This document shows positions 44,428-57,000 of a DNA stretch of 64,000 bases, piece by piece. Source of the DNA: Maratus speciosus (lineage: Eukaryota; Arthropoda; Arachnida; Araneae; Salticidae); assembly GCA_963932465.1 (NCBI GenBank), contig OZ010788.1:668940484-669004483 (forward strand), given 5' to 3'. Numbering within the stretch: position 1 is the stretch's first letter; each line of letters begins with the position of its first letter. The translations under genes and the position numbers were made by a program. Under the pieces are notes generated by a model that worked only from the letters and a program-made list of their open reading frames with translations, was not told the DNA's origin and made no database searches.

Positions 44428-45218
44428 CAGTGCTAAAAATTTGAATCCCTTAAATGTTCACCGATGCTGAAATCCGAAGAGTCGATCGCAGCGACATCAG
44501 CGAAATATTTTCGAATTTTAATGAAAACATTATTGCAGCGTCTAGACAATAGAGTTATGAATAAAGAGCAGGAGACAGGAGACATACAGTCTAGAGTGTA
44601 CCAGTTGCGAGTGAAGTAACTGAGGGAGTTATAACTACATGGCAGTTGATTTTGTACATCGAAGGAACAGTTTCCGATTACCGCCGATTCCAGCAAGTAA
44701 ATTTTGAATAGAAAATTTCGTCTTATTTTAGTGGCTAATTCATGCAAAATTACTCTCACAAACAGGCTAAAAATTTCTGTTTATTTTTACTGGTGGAATT
44801 TTACCCGGGTATTATAATTTCTTTCACTAACTCTGACAAGAAATTGTTTACGATATCACAATATGTCAGAAAGTCAGGGCCTGACTACCTCCAAAGTAAA
44901 CTTCTACCAGTAAAAAAAAATCTCTTTTTGGGCATAATTGGGACTGAATATCTGCATTAATAAGGTATTTAATCACGGAGAAAATTTCGATTCAAATTTA
45001 CTGGTGGAAGTTTGCCCCGGCAGTAATGAGCTATCGTGAACCGGGCTACAGTTGAAGCTTCACCATTTTGCATATATTCCTGTTTATTCATTTTCCCATG
45101 GTGTAGACTAGCAATCTTCTTGAAGTTTTAGAAAATATCGTGCAGATGTCGCTGCGAACGACACTTCGGATTTCAGCATCGTTGGACATTTAAGAGATTC
45201 AATATTTTAGTACTTCTT
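44428..45218. mobile_element. TIR element of unknown class (about 790 bp)
   Basis: TTAAATGTTCACCGATGCTG and ATCCGAAGAGTCGATCGCAG on the left are mirrored by the right arm at 45123-45205, where they read TTAAATGTCCAACGATGCTG on the minus strand. The arms are 75 bp or more at roughly 80-85% match. No clear target duplication. The 108-codon minus-strand frame at 44433-44759 starts within the left arm and shows no domain. Confidence 0.6.
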
Positions 45219-45450
45219 TAAGTATTTCTGGCATAGCTGATTCCCACACTATCAATACTAAACGTTATAACCACATAAAACAGTCCGTCTTTAAAACAAA
45301 ATTCATGAGATATATAGCACAAAATAAAATATAGTAAATATTACTTTTCATGTAATATGGTAGCGAGAATTAATTCTTAAAAAAAAATAGCGTATTGATT
45401 AAATAAGAAATCTTAGTTCGAATGATCCCTTTTTTTTTTTTTCTTAATTT

Positions 45451-46016
45451 GCTCTGCCCCCTGCAAGCTACGCTCGCCAACCCCCGTTCATACACTGCAG
45501 AATCTAAAAGCACGCTAATCTGATCGCTTTTAAAAAGATTAGAGAAGATTGAATTATACTGAAAAAACCTGTAGTGATCTCCCTGTAAACGAGCGTCCAT
45601 TCAATTCCCTTTGACTGCAAAAATTTAAGGCAGAATCAGTTGCTGTTAAGACTTCCAATGGTTGTTTTCGTGTTTGATTCACAATCTGTTGCCTGTTATA
45701 CCTAAAATCTGTCGCCAAACTATAAGATTAAATGCCAATATTGGTTGATCGTAAATATCACATTCACTTGAATTCAAGGAAGTTACACGTGTTTACGCCA
45801 TCAAGTGATTTTTATTTCGACGTTGTATTTGTATTTTTATTAATGTTATTCTAATTTATTTGTTCTTTCTTTATTTAAAATAAAAAATTATGTCAATTTG
45901 TATAATTTGGCGATTTATATAATTAGTCGACCGGAGAAGTAAACATTAAACATTGCTTTGAAGCTGAAATTAAATGTCATGATTTGTTGTATTGTCATAT
46001 ACGCACCAGGTTTGTC

Positions 46017-46053
<37 letters not shown>

Positions 46054-46865
46054 GACAATTTGGCGAAAGCCTCGTTTTCGAATACCAGTTACATATGTAT
46101 TTTTAAATTATTTTCTGTTATTTTTAAAATGAAATAACAATAACTAAAAAAAAGTTTAATAACTATAGGACAAAACAATTTATAACATTTTTTGTAAATA
46201 AAAAGAAAATAAATTCAAATAAACATTTATTAATAAATAAGCAACAATAGCCGGTTTACCATGTCAGGCAAAATAACGCCATTTTGGCACCAATTAGGTA
46301 CAGCGTTGCGTATATGACATCTGTGCCTAATATTTTTCTTTTCATTTCGTTAAAAAAAAAAAGAAAGAAGTGAAAGCCATTTATTTTAAAGATTTCAGTT
46401 TTAAATGAAAGTTTTGTATTAAATAAAATGATAATAAAATACAAATTGAATTATGAATAAAAGTAACATGATACATTTCTTAGAAGGGAGGCGAAACTGG
46501 TAGCCAAATTAGTTTAAAATAATACTCTTTTCTAAAATATGAAAAAAAAAATACCTGTTATGATTAAAATTTGAGTTGCCATCATTAGAGAAAAGTATAT
46601 AAAATTAGAAAAAAATTAACATTTCGAAAACTAATTCGAATTTAAAAATTCTAATACCAGTTTTCAGATCTGTGGATCAATACGGATTTTGGTGTTAATT
46701 TCATCGCAAAGTATTCCATATTTTAGAAGAAATCGTCGTCAAACATAATCAGTTGTTTAATCAGTCGTTTCATAGAATCGTTACATAAATTCGTTTCAAT
46801 TCAGTCGTTTCATAATATCCGTTTCATAAATTCGTTTCATTAGGATTTTATATATATAGGGTAGA
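45451..46865 (-). mobile_element. non-autonomous Helitron, minus strand, 3' end damaged
   Basis: On the minus strand it starts TCTACCCTATATATATAAAA after an A. It shares the start of the Helitron at 52621 and the 3' terminal 300 bp of the Helitron family. The last hairpin stops at GGGGGCAGAGC, and its second arm and CTAG are replaced by AAATTAAG. It contains a T1 copy at 45711-45930 and a run of about 30 T at 46022-46051. TTAA at 45728-45731 is the uninterrupted counterpart of the MITE at 59648-59878. Confidence 0.7.
45711..45930 (-). mobile_element. T1 copy without the piggyBac-type MITE
   Basis: Minus-strand sequence runs from a degraded end (CCGGTCGACTAATTATATAA) through AAATTGACATAATTTTT and ACACGTGTAAC to GGCATTTAATCTTATAGTTT. 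The last segment has a single TTAA where 59644-59882 has the inserted MITE and two. Confidence 0.6.
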
Positions 46866-46887
46866 TATAACCAGCTTATACGCGCAC

Positions 46888-47650
46888 TTGTACATTTCGA
46901 TCATTTTTCTTGCATCATATACATGCATTATTACTCCGATATACCCGGTTTCATTTTCTAAAATATTAAAATTTTATCTATTTCTGATTTCCAGTTTTGC
47001 TTAGAATTAAGTCAGAATAAAATAAATTTTCATATCCATTTATTTTGTAATATTTTTTAACTTTTGAAAGACACTAATTTTCTAATTTCCGTCCCCAAAA
47101 TGTATTTCGAAACTGAAAAAGGGCAAATGAAATACATTTCCTATCAGACATTTATTTATTTTTTTCTTTGGAAACAAATTTCTAAAAATCTGGAGCAATG
47201 TTTCAAGTACAATCATTTCCTCTTATCATTAAAACTTTTCCACAAAAGTCTGTGGCATGCAGTAGAAGAACAGAACAGAGATCGGGAATCATTTTTCATC
47301 TGTGTTCTAATTAAGATTTACTCCAGACGCGACAAAGCTGAAAGTTTTAATCTAATCCAACGTCGGTTATTTGTTATGGTAATGAACATGAGAGTTTCTG
47401 AATATTCTCATTAATAAATTTATATGTTACAGTATTTTGTTGCCAGATATTTCTTATCCTATGGAGCGTTTACAAAAGAAAAGGGTTCATTTGCCGAAAT
47501 ATTTTGAAATGAATATCTTTCCGAATTAAATTCGCGATATAAGTTTTGTTACGAAAATTTGTGGTTAGCGTTTTGAGGTTATTAAAAATAAACATAGCAG
47601 TAGTTTTTTAATTACTGAAACGTGAAACCGATTGGTTTAATTTAAGCAAT
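46888..47650 (+). repeat. family S, long copy 2
   Basis: Closely matches 34068-34860. The 116-codon frame at 47064-47414 has no recognised domain and is not conserved as a frame in the other copy, so it is probably not a gene. Confidence 0.65.
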
Positions 47651-48109
47651 GGTTTCGTTTGATTAACAAGGTTAGTATTATATAAATAGGCATATCTTTG
47701 GGCAATAGCTGTTGCACTCGTATGCAAAAATGCTTGAGTGCAAAATTTATTACGATTTTATGTTTTAAATTTAGCCGTACTTTTAAATTTGTCCGGTTTC
47801 AATTTGTGATTTTTTCTTTCAAAGCTGTCTTTTGCTAGAGTGTCTTATACTTGAGACATGGCCGGGGACCTAAGAACCTTGCTTCCGCAAAAGAGTCGGA
47901 GTAAGTGGAAGAATAAAGGGCTGCGGACGAAGAGAGGCCGCTCGCCGCGGCGGTTATTAATTATTTTTCTGATTAATTGTAGTTTGATGTATCTCATGTT
48001 TACAGTCGTTTTGGTTTTAATTAAGGTAAATATTAAGGCGTCATCACCATGACAAACTTGAAGCATTACCTATCATGTGATGTCATTGAATTCCTTACGT
48101 AGGATAGGA
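47651..48109. other. spacer with a GC-rich block at 47855-47955
   Basis: 47855-47955 is strikingly GC-rich (GGCCGGGGACCTAAGAACC, GAGAGGCCGCTCGCCGCGG) in an AT-rich setting. It is open in both strands for about 65-73 codons. One frame gives a basic peptide (KSRSKWKNKGLRTKRGRSPR). It joins directly at about 47956 to the family S tail seen at 50050-50120. It may be an exon or gene fragment captured by a repeat. I do not recognise it. Confidence 0.4.
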
Positions 48110-48340
48110 TTTAATAGAATGAAGAAAACTTTTATTAATATCTTTTTAAATTTTTGTTTCGATTTTCATAAAATTTTACATGACTCGACAAAATTCTTCA
48201 ACAACTCTACATAACGGATTAAATTTCAAAACTATTCGGTTGGGTAGTTTTTTCACCTTTATAAATGGACAGACGATGACTATTGTTGCTACGAATTTAT
48301 GTAATTACAAACGCACCTAAAAACGGAATAATAAAACTTT
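48110..48340 (-). mobile_element. fragment of the Harbinger-type element family
   Basis: The minus strand begins GGTGCGTTTGTAATTACATA and contains AACTACCCAACCGAATAG, as in 38833-38960. TAA follows the end on the plus strand. The other end is missing. Confidence 0.6.
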
Positions 48341-48599
48341 TACACGGGGGCTGTAACATCTCTCGAGCTTTAACATGTAATTTTCAAAGAGACCCTTTGC
48401 AAAAGCCCTGATTTTGTTTGTTTATAGGGTCCATTACTTCAAAAGAGAAAGCTATTTAGTCTCGTTGTCTGTGAAAACAGTTTTTTTTTTCGTAAATGGC
48501 TGTGAATATCACATTAAAATTAATATTGAATAATAAATTAATAATTTTCATCTGGATGACCTGAAATTCGGTTCCAAGGAAAATCTTATACCACATATA

Positions 48600-49340
48600 A
48601 CGGAATTAATCCGAAAATCATTAATTTATGATCATTTATTATGTGATAAACTAATGAATTTCTATAATCGATAAAACAAATCATGTAAAAAACAGACATA
48701 GAACTATAAATTACAGATTTTGGGATTTTTTCTTTTACGTGTTCTGCAAAATATTATTTCGTGCTAAATTTCAAGTTTTTAGATCAACCGTAAATACTCT
48801 CTAGGTATCGGAGTAATACCTGAGTACTTTCGGCTGACCTAGAATCTGAAATTTAGCACGAAGAAAGGTTTTATCGCCCATGTAAAGGAAAAAATCCGAA
48901 AATCAATCTATGTCGATTTATTACGTGAGAAACCCATGAATTTCCATAATCGAGACTAACACCAAGTTAACGTTTAGTAATGGAATTTTTTGTATATATT
49001 GTCAGGAATCTATGGAGTAATAATTATTTACCGTAGTATGACATAATGGTACGAAACTCACATGGCAAGCACTTCCACTTGTCCTTATTTTTCTATATAT
49101 GGAGCAACCAATATTAATATGTCATAATAAAGCATTAAAGAATAAACTAAAATTATTTAAAAACTATATTAGGCTGCGTACAATTCTACCAAAAATTTCG
49201 TATAGCATTTTTCGCGTTCTTTAATTACTGAAAAATAAACTCGTTGTTTAATCGCACAAATATTTCTCATCTGCAGAACAAATGCCAGGCAAAGAAACTT
49301 ATGAGAAATAGTGTGCCAGACATATTCGATATTTTAAGGA
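48600..49340. repeat. large repeat block paralogous to 38400-39760
   Basis: Shares the ordered landmarks listed for 38400-40720, without the Harbinger-type insertion. TTTTTTCTTTTACGTG and CATGTAAAGGAAAAAATCC form an internal inverted pair in both blocks. Confidence 0.6.
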
Positions 49341-49350
49341 TTATGCGGAT

Positions 49351-51728
49351 CTTCCCATTTTACACAAATTTCGAGTGCATTAATGAATACTGGTAACAGA
49401 AAATTTCTAAAGCTTTAGGATAAGAAGTTTTTTTTTTTTTTTTAAATAGTTATACCAATATCAAATTCAAACGCAAATTCATTAATTTTCCAGTACATAC
49501 TTCTTTTTTACGAAATATAATTCGAAATTTAAAAAAAAAAGGATTTGGAATGCATTTTCTATCAGACACATTTTTATTAAAAGCAAATTTATAATAATCT
49601 AGAGCAATATTTCACACATTTTCTTATTTGTAAGACATTCCCTCAAAACTCTGTTTGCAATACACAGAGAATTTAGGAATAATTTTTTTTCATACTGTTT
49701 CTAATTAAAATTCACACCAGAAACAACAAAGCTGAAAGTTTTAATCCAATCTAACGCCAGTTATTTGTAACTGTATAATGAACATGAGAGTTTTACAACA
49801 TCCACATTAATAAATTCATAAGTTTAGTAGCAATGTAACTCTCTTTATCACATTGAAAAAGAAACATTTTTAAATCAATTCTTTCCGAATTCAGTTCGTA
49901 ATATGGGTTTTTCCGGTAATTAGTGGTTAGAGTTTTGAGAGGATTAAATAAACACTGCGATCCGTGGTCTTTTTGCAAAATGTGTTTATTTTAATATAAA
50001 AGCACTAAAAATAAAATAAAAGAATTAATTAGGAAACATTGGTGCGTATTTTTTATTTTTCTGATTAATTGTAGTTTGCTGTATCTTATGTTTACAGTCG
50101 TTTTGGTTTTAATTAAGCTTCGTGTTACTGAAACTGCAACTGGAAAATTAATTTGAGCCTAACAGAATTTTTTTTACATTTACTTTTCCCCTCTCCCCAT
50201 CTCGTTCTCATTGATATTTTTTTCTGTTCAAGTATATTTATCACATGTTTGGAATGACATTTTTAATTTCTTCTACCTATAGTAGAAGAAAATACCGTAA
50301 TAGAAATTTTTTCAGGCTTCCTGTTTTCGACGAATTTACACGTTTTAGAGGTCAGAGATCCCAAAAACATGATTTCAAAAATTGTGTGTGTGTGTCTACA
50401 TTGTAGTATTATCAAAACGCGTATGAAGTTAATCATATAATTAGAACAAAATTCCATAGGTATGATTTGATTATCTATTTTACACAAATTTCGAATGCAT
50501 TAATAAATATATCTACCAGAAAATTTATAAAGTTATTTGTAAGAAATTTTATTTATTTTGAAAAGTTATACCAATATCAAATGCAAAGTCGTCAATTTTC
50601 TGGTACATATTTTTTTTTTTTGGAAACAATTCGAAATCAGAAACGAATTTGAAATGCAATTTCTTTCAGACATATTTTTCCCTTACAGACAAATTTCTAA
50701 TAATCTAGGGCAATATTTCAAACGTTTTCTTATTAGTAAGACATCCCTACAAAACTCTGCATGGAATACACAAAGAATTACAGAATTTTGTAGTTTTTTT
50801 TTTCCATAGCGGTTCTAATTAAAATTTACACCAGAAGCGACAAAGCTGAAAGTTTTAATCCAATCCAACGCCAGTTATTTATAACGGTATAATGAACACG
50901 AGGGTTTCATATCCACTACATTAATAAATTCATAAGTTTAGAAGCAATATAACTCTCCTTATCAGATTGAAAAAGAAATGTTTCTAAATTAATTCTTTTC
51001 GAATTCAGTTCGTAAAAAGAATTTCTCATAATTAGCGGTTAGAATTTTTGATAGAATTAAAATAAAAGCCACAATCTGTGGTCGTTTTGCAAAACGTGTT
51101 TATTTTAATATAAAATCACTAAAAATAAAATAAAATAAATAGGAAACCTTGGTGCTTATTTTTTATTTTTCTGATTAACTGTAGTTTGCTCTATCTTGTG
51201 TTTACAGTCGTTTTAGTTAAGCTTCGTGTTACAGAAAGTACAACTGGAAAATTAATTTGAGCTTTACAGAATATTTTTACATTTGCTTTTTTCCCCATCT
51301 AGTTCTTTGATATATTTTTTTTCTGTTCAAGAATATTTATCATAAGTTTGGAATGACATTTTTACTTTCTTCTACTTATAACGGAAGAAAATACCGGAAA
51401 AGAAATTTCTGTAGACTTCCTGTTTTCGACGAATTTAGACGTTTCAGAGATCAGAAATCCCAAAAACATGATTTCATAAAACGTTATGCATGCATGTGTG
51501 TGTGTGTGTGTGTGTCTACATTGCATTACCAAAAGTTGTACAATGTTATTCATAGAATTAGAACAAAATTCCATATGTATGATTTGATTATCTGCTTTAC
51601 ACAAAATTTGAATGCATTAATAAATATTTCTACCACAAAATTTATAAACTTTTCTTGTAATAAATTTTATTTATTTTAAAAAGGTTATACCAGGATCAAA
51701 TGCAAATGCAAAGTCGTTAATTTTATAG
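49351..51728. repeat. tandem array of about 1.1-kb units (two full, one interrupted)
   Basis: TTTACACAAATTTCGA.TGCATTAAT begins units at about 49351, 50480 and 51594. Each unit holds a family S core, TTTGTGTTTACAGTCG-like and TTCCTGTTTTCGACGAATTTA blocks. Periods are about 1129 and 1114 bp. Unit 3 stops at 51728 and resumes at 60994-61540 after the nested insertion. A GT run at 51493-51516 is expanded in unit 2 relative to unit 1. Confidence 0.75.
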
Positions 51729-52620
51729 TTAGCCCCGATATGCTATTTCTTTCTCCCAGCAAATAAAATGTCGTCTCCAAAAAAATAACGTTCTGTTGTA
51801 TAAGCCAGCCGTAAAACAAAGCAGATGTATCATTGCACTGTTAAATACTCTACTGCCATTTTTTAAACTTCTAAGCATCGCACATTTTCGATTTTTATAC
51901 CATCATATTGGGAAAAAAAGTACTTTGTAATGTAATTTGTTTGAAAACTTCATCTCCATTTATTTTTGAGATTTTTTTTTTTGTAGTTTTTAGCATCATT
52001 TTAAACAAATGGCAATTCAAGTACTCCATTTCTGTAGAAAGTAAAGAAAAAATTGTTAGGAAATAGTAATATCATTTTGTTACCATTTTTCCAATAACTA
52101 CTGAAAAAATGTAATTAAAATACGTGCTGTTATGTGAAATTGTAAAAGAATGGTTTCTGATAAAACATGGAGCTATTATAAACTATATTTCATTTAATTA
52201 TATATATATTACAAACAAATGAAGGCATATGAATCATTAGACAGGCGATTTTTTTTGTCGAGTTTGAGTCACTACTGTTTTTTTTTTTTTTTTTTTTTTT
52301 AATTTGTGTATTATTCAGCGCGAGGCTAACGAAAAAGACAGGCTACCGTGGTGCACCAAGATGTGCGAAAAGAACATCACATCACTCTAGCGGTCTGTAA
52401 AAAAGACACTTGGGATGCACTGCGGTAGCCTGTCTTTTTCGTTAGCCTTGATTCAGCGATAGTGACGTCATATCAATACTTTGCTTTAGATATTGTTTAA
52501 GACTGGATCGTAAATAAAATGAGGAATTTTTCAGAGGATGCGAATGACGTTGTTTTTTTATGTAAAATAAAAGCGTATGTTTTAAGTCTTAAAATTGAAA
52601 TATGTTTTGTATTATCTATA
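51729..52620. other. insertion sequence hosting the Helitron, class unknown
   Basis: This stretch and 60940-60993 lie between the two halves of array unit 3 and outside the Helitron, so they form one older insertion. No inverted ends or coding were recognised. A T run lies at 52279-52300. The hAT-type MITE at 52321-52450 is inserted here. Confidence 0.45.
52321..52450. mobile_element. hAT-type MITE (130 bp) with perfect 8-bp duplication
   Basis: CGAGGCTAACGAAAAAGACA on the left and the complement of CAAGGCTAACGAAAAAGACA on the right are inverted ends about 35 bp long. ATTCAGCG flanks it at 52313-52320 and 52451-52458. The CAAGG start and 8-bp duplication fit hAT. Confidence 0.9.
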
Positions 52621-53071
52621 TCTACTCTACATATAAAATCCTAATGAAACGAATTTATGAAACGGATATATGAATCGGCTGATTAAACAACTGATTATGT
52701 TTCAAGCGATTTCTCCTAAAATATGGAATACTTTAAAATGAAATTAACACCAAAAATCAGCATTGATCCGCAGATCTCAAAACTGGTACTAGAACTTTTA
52801 AATTCGAATTAGTTTTCGAAATATTAATTTTTTCTAATTTTATATACATTTTTCTAATGATGGCAACTCAAATTTTAATCAAACAGATATTTTTTTTCAT
52901 ATTTCAGAAAAGGTTGACATGGTAACCCAGCTATTGTTTATTTGATAATAAAGGTTTATTTACTTTTATTTCTTTTTATAAAATTATATAAATTATTTTT
53001 TTCTATAATTATTATTTTTTTTATATTTTCTTTAGAAAATAGAAAATAATTAAAAAATATGGTACTACTTA

Positions 53072-53506
53072 TGTAAAAAATCCACAAAACGTACCACGCA
53101 AAGCAGATTTTTGTTTACTTTTAAATTCTACGAATGAAAGACTTTTAATAAACTTTATATTTTAAACTTAAACCATACTCACATTAGCACCTTTGTGCTC
53201 GTATAGTTGTACTATTTATGGAACAACTCCTACGGTGAGACAACTTCAAAACTTAGTAATAATAACTCATAAAAAACAAGCTACCAGCATTTATTTTCTT
53301 TCTTACTTGAATCTACAAAAATATAAGAAGTTGCCACAGAATACATCAAAACTTGTCCCTTTTTCTTTTTTAACCAGCGACAATAACATGTGAACGGGCA
53401 AAAACAAAATAATAAATGTCATTTCAAGTCAATTGTTTTTTCTTTACATTTTTCATCTCTGATCGCGTGATTTTGAACAAAAATAAATAATGCCGATCCC
53501 GTAACA
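53072..53506 (-). repeat. 3' LTR of the BEL/Pao element
   Basis: 435 bp. It differs from the 5' LTR at one base (GGGCAAAA versus GCGCAAAA) and by one T in a T run near 53440. Confidence 0.9.
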
Positions 53507-53578
53507 TCCTCCCACCTTCTGATTACCTTTTATAATCAGAACTAATTTTAAACGTAGAGAAATTGACAAAGTCACTTG

Positions 53579-54049
53579 CTATAAATTCAGTCTTTCAAGA
53601 ATTTTCAGTATCCTTCCAGCCCTGCTGTGTCTAGGAGATTCCTTGCTTGAGGATACATCCAAAATTGTAGCTTTGTTAAATATTTTCACTGGATTGTGAG
53701 AAATCTTTGGTTTCGGACAGTCAGTAGACGAAGCTATCTCTAGTGGATATATTCTTTGTATAGGTCGTAAAAGCTCATGTTGTGATGTTTGAACTCTTAC
53801 GAGTCGAACTTTCTTGTCTCTACCAGGTATAAGTTCTGTAATTCGACCTAAAGGCCAATCATTTCTCTTTTTATTATCAGATCCGATCAATACAACATCA
53901 CCTACAGCTATAATTTGCTCTTGGTGTTTGTTCCTTGCTCTTTCAATTAATGCACCTAAATATTCGGACCTGAAGCGATCCTTCAATTCTTTTTGTAATG
54001 ACTGCCGATACTTCAATCTCTTGCTTAATGATTTTTTGTTCCACAACAT
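53579..54049 (-). pseudogene. C-terminal (DUF5641-like) part of the BEL/Pao polyprotein, out of frame
   Basis: This 156-codon frame continues where the main frame loses homology. It has WNKKSLSKRLKYRQ, then GDVVLIGSDNKKRNDWPLG and QTSQHELLRPIQRIYPLE, the usual C-terminal region after the integrase core in BEL/Pao. The overlap with the end of the main frame (53943-54049) and the switch at DLD/LWN place one indel near 54045-54060. Programmed frameshifting there is not known for the family, so a mutation or sequencing error is more likely. Confidence 0.8.
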
Positions 54050-57000
54050 CCAGGTCTGAAAGATTGCATTCTTCTATACTCTGCAGAAACATAGATGGGG
54101 AGATAGGTTTCACAGTTGCGTCTTCCGAAAGGTATGTTAGCGGTCTTGCATTTATTACACTTTCCACATCTGTCAAAATTGTGTTCATTTCTTCATAAGT
54201 GAGGTAAGCATGACCTAATACTCTTTTGAGAAGATCTTTCATTATTCTGATAAGGCTTTCCCAAAAGCCACCCCACCAGGCTGCGGTTGGTGGATTAAAT
54301 TTCCAATCAATAGCATTAACAGAACTGTATTTTTGTATTCGTGACCAATCTAGGCTTTTCAATAAATTAGCTGATCCAGTGAAGTTTGTGCCGTTGTCAG
54401 AATAAATGACAGCGCACCTTCCTCTCCGTGCTACGAATCGTCTGAGTCCCATCAAAAATGCCTCAGTCGAAGCAGCGGTCACTAGCTCTAAATGCACTGC
54501 TCTGTATATTGCGCAGGAAAATATCAATATCCAAGATTTCTCAATTTTCTTCAAGTATAACGGACCCGGCATGTCTACACCTGTGATCTGAAATACGTTA
54601 GCATCCTTTATTCTATTTTCCGGTAGAGGCGCACTGTCTCTCCATAAACTCTTCCCACTGAAGCGTTTGCAGACAACACACTGTGCTAACACTTGTTTTA
54701 CATTTCTACGACCATTAAGTATCCAGTATTTTTCTCTCAATAAATTAAGTAGAATCTGTAATCCAGCGTGACAATGTTTTACATGTACATGATATATGAG
54801 TCGTTTTACAACTTCATGTTTTGCGGGCAGGACTATAGGTTTCAGAAAATCTTCATTGTCTTTCCTGTACGTTATTTTAGTCTCCAGTCGAATTATATCT
54901 TGTTCATCTTTCCATGTTTGTAAAGTTCTCAATCTGTTATCATTAACGGGAAAAAACGCTTCTTTCTGAATCATACGTAGAGTCTTTAATTCAGCTTCTT
55001 TAAATTCAGATGACGTCAGGTCTCCTCCTCTTTTCACTTCGGTACTTCTGCAGTTATGCCCAAAACGTAATATCCATGCAACCATCCGTATGATTTTTAC
55101 ATAACTCGAGAAATATCTGTAATACCAACCATCTTGTTTAACATCAGAATTCGTTATCATGGAAACTGACTTTATTCGTTCCTTCCGAATTTCATCTTCG
55201 TCATAGTCTTGATCACTAGAGTTCGTATATTTTTCAAACTCTGCTGAATCTCTCAACCAAGCTGGACCCTCCCACCATCTCCTGGCAGCTAGCTGTCTCG
55301 CTTTACATCCACGAGTTGGCAAATCTGCAGGATTTTTATCACTTGGCACATAGATCCATGATGAAGGACTGCTTAATCTTCTGATCTCTAGAACTCGATT
55401 TCGCACAAATACTGACCAATTGACATCTCTGGATATCCAAGCGAGTACTGTAGATGAATCACTCCAATAATATCTCTTCATCTTTTCCCAACCGAGGGCA
55501 TCTACGATAGTTTGCGCCAAACGAGTTCCCATAGTTGCCGCCAATAATTCCATTCTTGGTATTGTGACGTTCTTCAAAGGTGCAACTCTCGATTTGGCTG
55601 CTATAAAAACTAACTCGACTTGGTTTCCAATTTCTATTCTAAGGAATATAACTGTTGCGTAAGCATCTTTACTTCCATCTACAAATGTGTGAAGTGCACA
55701 CGCTTCTATGTTTCCTGGAGTCATTTTCATGTATCTTGGGATCTCTATATCCTTCAAAACTGTTAGCTCTTGAAACCATAGTAAAAATTCTTTACGTAAC
55801 CCACCAGTTATCTCTTCATCCCATTTAAAACCCAATTTCCAGGCTTTTTGCAACATTATTTTCGGACAAATCATGACTGGCGACGTAAAACCAAAGGGAT
55901 CAAATATTTTATGCACTGCTGACAACATACTGCGTTTGGTGATCTTTTCTGTGTCAAAATCTTGTAGCCAACTTAGGTTGATTTTCAACATGTCGGATTC
56001 CTTATTCCAAACAAGTCCTAAGACGTTAGTTTCATTCGTGTTTGGCGTTTCTTGGCGATCACCTGTGTACTCCCACTGTCTTAGATCAAAACTGCCTTTC
56101 GCCATGAGCATCCTCGCATCTTCGATGAAATGTTTCAATTCTTCTTCGCTATTTACACTGGTTACGACATTATCCACATAAAAACTGTGCAACAATCTAT
56201 CTTTAAAACTTTCAGAGAAATCTGGAGCCCTTCGGATGTGATATTCAATGACAGATGAAAGAAGAAATGGACTGCATTTCACACCGAATACTACTCGGGT
56301 ATGCCTGAATGTCATTAATTTCTTTTCCTTTAAGTCCTTCCACCACAAAAAACGTAGGAAATTTCTATCTTTCTCACAAATGCTGATCTGTAAAAAAGCT
56401 TTCCTAATATCTGCAATTACACCAAGTTTTCTTTCTCGAAAGCGTAGAAGAACATCTGGAATGAGCTCGATCAAGTTGGGTCCACATTGTAGGCATTGAT
56501 TCAGAGATGGATAATTTGCTAATCTTGCTGACGCATCAAATACAGGACGGATCGGGGTTGTAGTACTACTCTCTTTTATGACTGGATGATGCGGCAAGTA
56601 ATTGCCATAAGATTTCGTTTCGTAAGAAGGAACTTCCTCTATAATACCTTCGTTAATCCAATCATTAAAAACATTCTCGTATTGTTGAAACATGTTCTTG
56701 GCGATTAACTTTGAGGTGATGCCTTCCAAACGTTTCATCGCCAACTTAAAGTTATTTGGCAGTGTTGTTATGTCATCAGCCCAAGGAAGACAAATCTCAT
56801 ACCGATTTTCATCGTTTATTTTTACTGTTTCGAAGAAATGCTCCTTAGTTTGGCGATCTATCTCTTCTCTTGACTTCTTCTCTATGGGATCTGTAATTCC
56901 GATTAAGTCAAGTCTCCATAGGTTTGAGATATCCGCTTCTTTTAAAAACATTGATGTTACTGTCATCGCCAAGTTTTCGGATGAATATGGCTTTTCACAT

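Noticed and set aside
44433..44759. 108-codon minus-strand frame
   Set aside because: It begins within an inverted-repeat arm and has no recognisable motif.
47064..47414. 116-codon plus-strand frame
   Set aside because: It lies in repeat family S. The frame is not kept in the similar copy at 34271-34486, and no domain is seen.
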